Positions 61,144 through 64,000 of a stretch of 64,000 nucleotides of DNA are shown piece by piece. Position numbers and translations under genes: made by a program. Within the stretch, counting starts at the first letter, position 1. Every line of letters begins with the position of its first letter. The stretch lies in contig JABMLP010000010.1 in NCBI GenBank assembly GCA_013176395.1, forward strand, positions 1-64,000, in the 5' to 3' direction. The notes below the pieces were generated by a model. The model had not been told where the DNA came from, did no database searches, and was given only the letters and a program-made list of their open reading frames with translations. The stretch is from Venturia oleaginea (taxonomy: Eukaryota; Ascomycota; Dothideomycetes; Venturiales; Venturiaceae).

Positions 61144-64000
61144 TTATCCCCTCCCCCCCTCTCTTGTAGATCGATGTGAGCGTAGTCTCTGAGGGCGTAG
61201 TATAGGTCCGTCGTTTTCAAGAACGTTGCCGTAGGCACTTTCAAAAGCGTCCAGAGCTGTAGTTTGTTGGAGTTCGCTAAGGGGTTCCCACGTAGGATCA
61301 ACGTAGCCTACCCACTTAACTAAGACTTCTCGTGTTTGTTGTCGACCTCGCCGGCGCCATCTTGCGGCTAGAATAGCCTCGATACCGTATTCCTCGTCTC
61401 CTTGTTCAGTTACTATAGGAGGCGGCTGTGTATTATCTTGTATTTGTGAAGGTAGGGGATCTGTGCCAGCTCTCCTAAGTAAAGACGTATGAAATCGGTT
61501 GTGGATTCCTCTGGGTGTATCAAGCTCGTAAGACATTGAGTTGATAACTCGTGTAACTGTATACTTCCCATGAATCCAGTCTAGTTTCTTACAAGGACGT
61601 AGGGTTTTTACGTTCTTTAGGTTGAGCCAGACTTTGTCTCCCACTTTAAAAGAGTCAGCCGGAGCACGATCTCTATTAGAGTAGTATTCTTGCTGTTGCT
61701 GAGCTGATACCATTGACGTTTCTGCCCATTCTTGTGCGTCCTTCAATTTTGCTACAAGATCTTGTGCTTTTTCTTTTGGATTCTTAGGGGTTTCCTGGGG
61801 AGCTTCAACAGTTCCTATATGCTCAATGTTATAACCGTGGGTTAAGAAGAAAGGCGATAGGCCCGTAGCTTGGTTTGGTCTATTATCGAGGCATATTTGA
61901 GCAATAGGCAGGAGCTCGACCCAGTCGTTCTGACTAAATGTACAGAACTTACGTAGATAGGCTTCAACTTCTTGATTTCTTCTTTCCGTAGATCCATCAG
62001 TCTCAGGGTGATACGCTGTAGAGAGTCTTCTCTCTATCTTAAGAAGGTGACAAACTTCTTTCCAGAAAGCATTAACAAATTGCGTGTCCCTATCTGAGAC
62101 TAGAGATCTAGGAAGCCAGTGTAATCTTACGTAGTTCTGCATAAATAGTTTTGCAAATCCTTCAGCTCCAAACTGTTCTTTAGGCACTGGGAACAGGATA
62201 GTTCCTTTACCCAAGCGGTCAGTAATAACGCAGAGTCTTGTGCATCTTTGGCTCTCTGGTAATTCGACTATGAAGTCTACTGAAATATCTTGCCAGATAC
62301 GGCTAGGGACAGGAAGAGGTTTAAGTAAACCTTTCTTTTTGTCTCGCCAGACTGAAGTTCTTCCGCAGACGTCACAATTGCGTATAAACTGACGTATATC
62401 TTGAGCAAATCCCGGCCAGTAGAACTGTCTGGAGAGAATAGCAATAGTAGCTTCTCGTCCAGGATGCCCTGATAGGACTGAATCGTGTATTTCTTGAATT
62501 ACTCCTGTTAAGAGAGGCTCGTAGGAGGGCAACCAGATTCGGTCTCTATAGTAGAGCTGGTTATTTTCGACTTTACAATCTCCTATAGAAGTAGGAACCT
62601 TTAGCTTAGATGGGAACTGCCTATCTTGCTTTAGAACGCTTTGGAAAATACGTCTGTAGTCTAGATCTCCTTCGAGTGCAGTTTCCCATCTATCCCTTAG
62701 ATCACCTGAGAGAAAGGGATTTTGTATAAAGGGGATAGGTTCTTTGTCTACTTCTTGAGCATTTTCTTGGGCAGCTTCTTCTCTTGCAGGAGTCTTATCC
62801 TCTAGAACGTTAATCCAAAGCTTTGGAGGTAATAACGTTCTAGTTCTTTCAACGATTCTTGGGTCTTGAATATCCTTTGGGAGATCTTGATCCCTTCGAG
62901 TTAAGGCGTCTGGAACTACAGATTCAGAGCCTGGGCGATAGCCTAGTTTGAAGTTAAACTTAGCTAGTATCTGCGCCCATCTCATTTGCCTTTCATTTAG
63001 TTCCCTTTTTACCATAAACTTCTCAAGGTTCTTGTGATCTGTGAGGATAATGAATGGCTTACTTAGGCTTAGTAGCTCGCTAGTCCAATGGACTAGAGCT
63101 TTGACTATAGCCATAAGTTCTTTGTCGTGGATATCATAATTGCATTCGGCTGGCAAGTGCTTAGTAGAGAAGAAAGCACATGGTTTCCAGTTACCTAGCT
63201 CATCTTTTTGACTAAGTACTGCTCCGGAAGCCCAGCCTGAAGCATCAGGTTCTACTCGCGTAGGCTTATCTTCATCAAGTGCAGACAGGACAGGTTCTTT
63301 GCAAAACTCTGCCTTAAGTTTTTGAAAAGATTCTTCTTGCTCCTTTCCCCATAAAAATGGAGTATTCTTCTTTGTAAGGCGAACCAGAGGCTCCCTTATT
63401 GTTGAGTTATCTTTTACAAAGTCACGGTAGAAGTTTGTAAAGCCTAGGAAGCCACGTACTCCTCGTAGAGTAGTAGGACGTTCCCATTCTTTAATTGCTT
63501 TGATCTTCTCCGGATCCATGTGTAGGCCCGTTTCAGTATCTATAACGAAGCCTAGATACTTGACTCGTTTGGTATTAAACTCGCACTTCCGAATATCAAG
63601 GTATAACCCAGCCTTAAGGCAGCTTTGAAGTATCTTTTCAGTCTTTTCTTCATGGTCTTTAAGGTTCTTTGAAGAGTATATTACTATATCGTCTAGATAA
63701 GCTGAGCAGAACTCGTCTAGGTATCGTCGAAGGATATAGTTTATATACCGTTGAAAAGACGCAGGTGCACCGGTTAAGCCAAAGGGAGTAACTAGCCATT
63801 CAAATAGACCATATCTAGTTCGAAAGGCAGTTTTGAACTCATCTCCCGTTGCGATTCGAATCTTGTGGAAGGCAGCATTTACATCAAGCTTACTAAGATA
63901 CTTAGCACGAGCTAAGGTTAGTAAAGTCTCTTTTACTAACGGTAGCGGGTACCTATCCTTTCGAGTAATTGCGTTTAAGGCTCGGTAGTCTACGCAAAAG
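61144..64000 (-). CDS. Ty3 element E2 pol polyprotein (partial)
   Basis: The minus-strand frame is open without interruption from the window end to TAA at 61146-61144, about 950 codons. It starts in reverse transcriptase at about VDYRALN, includes catalytic YLDDIVIYS, RNase H, integrase zinc domain and core, and the chromodomain. I noted about five amino-acid changes against E1 (for instance Asp/Asn in CTFSQ(D/N)DW, Glu/Lys swaps near QETPKNPKE, Leu/Arg in RSH(L/R)STREGG, Asn/Lys before AGLYLD). None is disruptive. The N-terminal part, protease and gag lie outside. Confidence 0.93.
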   Translation of the reverse strand, partial: FCVDYRALNAITRKDRYPLPLVKETLLTLARAKYLSKLDVNAAFHKIRIATGDEFKTAFRTRYGLFEWLVTPFGLTGAPASFQRYINYILRRYLDEFCSAYLDDIVIYSSKNLKDHEEKTEKILQSCLKAGLYLDIRKCEFNTKRVKYLGFVIDTETGLHMDPEKIKAIKEWERPTTLRGVRGFLGFTNFYRDFVKDNSTIREPLVRLTKKNTPFLWGKEQEESFQKLKAEFCKEPVLSALDEDKPTRVEPDASGWASGAVLSQKDELGNWKPCAFFSTKHLPAECNYDIHDKELMAIVKALVHWTSELLSLSKPFIILTDHKNLEKFMVKRELNERQMRWAQILAKFNFKLGYRPGSESVVPDALTRRDQDLPKDIQDPRIVERTRTLLPPKLWINVLEDKTPAREEAAQENAQEVDKEPIPFIQNPFLSGDLRDRWETALEGDLDYRRIFQSVLKQDRQFPSKLKVPTSIGDCKVENNQLYYRDRIWLPSYEPLLTGVIQEIHDSVLSGHPGREATIAILSRQFYWPGFAQDIRQFIRNCDVCGRTSVWRDKKKGLLKPLPVPSRIWQDISVDFIVELPESQRCTRLCVITDRLGKGTILFPVPKEQFGAEGFAKLFMQNYVRLHWLPRSLVSDRDTQFVNAFWKEVCHLLKIERRLSTAYHPETDGSTERRNQEVEAYLRKFCTFSQNDWVELLPIAQICLDNRPNQATGLSPFFLTHGYNIEHIGTVEAPQETPKNPKEKAQDLVAKLKDAQEWAETSMVSAQQQQEYYSNRDRAPADSFKVGDKVWLNLKNVKTLRPCKKLDWIHGKYTVTRVINSMSYELDTPRGIHNRFHTSLLRRAGTDPLPSQIQDNTQPPPIVTEQGDEEYGIEAILAARWRRRGRQQTREVLVKWVGYVDPTWEPLSELQQTTALDAFESAYGNVLENDGPILRPQRLRSHRSTREGGRG

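Larger units (their letters stand above)
60812..64000 (-). mobile_element. Ty3 chromodomain element E, copy 2, running off the window
   Basis: The 3' LTR (60812-61143) and most of pol are nearly identical to E1. The element continues beyond base 64000, so completeness cannot be judged. Confidence 0.92.

Overview
This window is nuclear DNA of a filamentous ascomycete (Pezizomycotina). The evidence is short GT-AG introns of 47-70 nt with branch sites such as CTAAC and CTGAC, the gene families present (DUF3669, CFEM, GEP3-type GTPase, GH51, MFS sugar porter), chromodomain Ty3 elements, a Tad-like LINE, and nonsense codons of the repeat-induced point mutation (RIP) type. A leotiomycete is my best guess, but only an inference. 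I saw no bacterial features, no CRISPR and no convincing RNA gene.

Layout. Bases 1-21,300 are gene-bearing. They hold a decayed DUF3669 gene (1709-2791), a decayed CFEM-domain membrane protein (about 2890-3418), mitochondrial aspartate aminotransferase (3945-5450, -), a GEP3/MTG3-like mitochondrial GTPase (5666-7736, +), a multi-pass membrane protein (8424-9781, +), an AMA1/Mfr1-like APC/C activator (11161-13258, -), BET4, the Rab geranylgeranyltransferase alpha subunit (13540-14668, +), a GH51 alpha-L-arabinofuranosidase (14753-16380, -) and an MFS sugar transporter (16838-18651, +). GH51 and the transporter are divergent over 457 bp and look like a two-gene arabinose release-and-uptake unit. 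AAT1/GEP3 and AMA1/BET4 are also divergent pairs with short shared promoters.

Bases 21,300-64,000 are nested and broken transposable elements. They include solo LTRs with 5-bp duplications (21372, 43032, 54826), a 1602-bp non-autonomous retroelement inside a solo LTR (21889-23490), a LINE (23634-26874), a Mutator-like element (26875-35426) split by a near-intact chromodomain Ty3 element (29173-34751), a Copia element on the minus strand (35427-39362), a Ty3 gag fragment, a pogo fragment fused in frame to a second Copia fragment (40517-42843), and a 392-bp repeat in two inverted copies (44028, 53054). Ty3 element E is present twice in nearly identical form (E1 44784-49280; E2 60812 to the window end). 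Ty3 element F has lost two pieces of pol (49281-54779). Ty3 element G is folded back on itself as a 939/940-bp inverted repeat with a 180-bp spacer (58340-60398).

Themes. (1) Older elements carry stops best explained by C-to-T or G-to-A change, while E1, E2 and the Ty3 element inside the MULE are intact. (2) Several single-copy genes are otherwise complete but need exactly one inserted base to stay in frame. This is either assembly error or gene decay and should be settled before any are called pseudogenes. (3) The aminotransferase appears to have a 3-nt and a 10-nt exon. (4) Three Ty3 families share a DNG rather than DTG/DSG protease motif and the same gag-pol -1 frameshift context.
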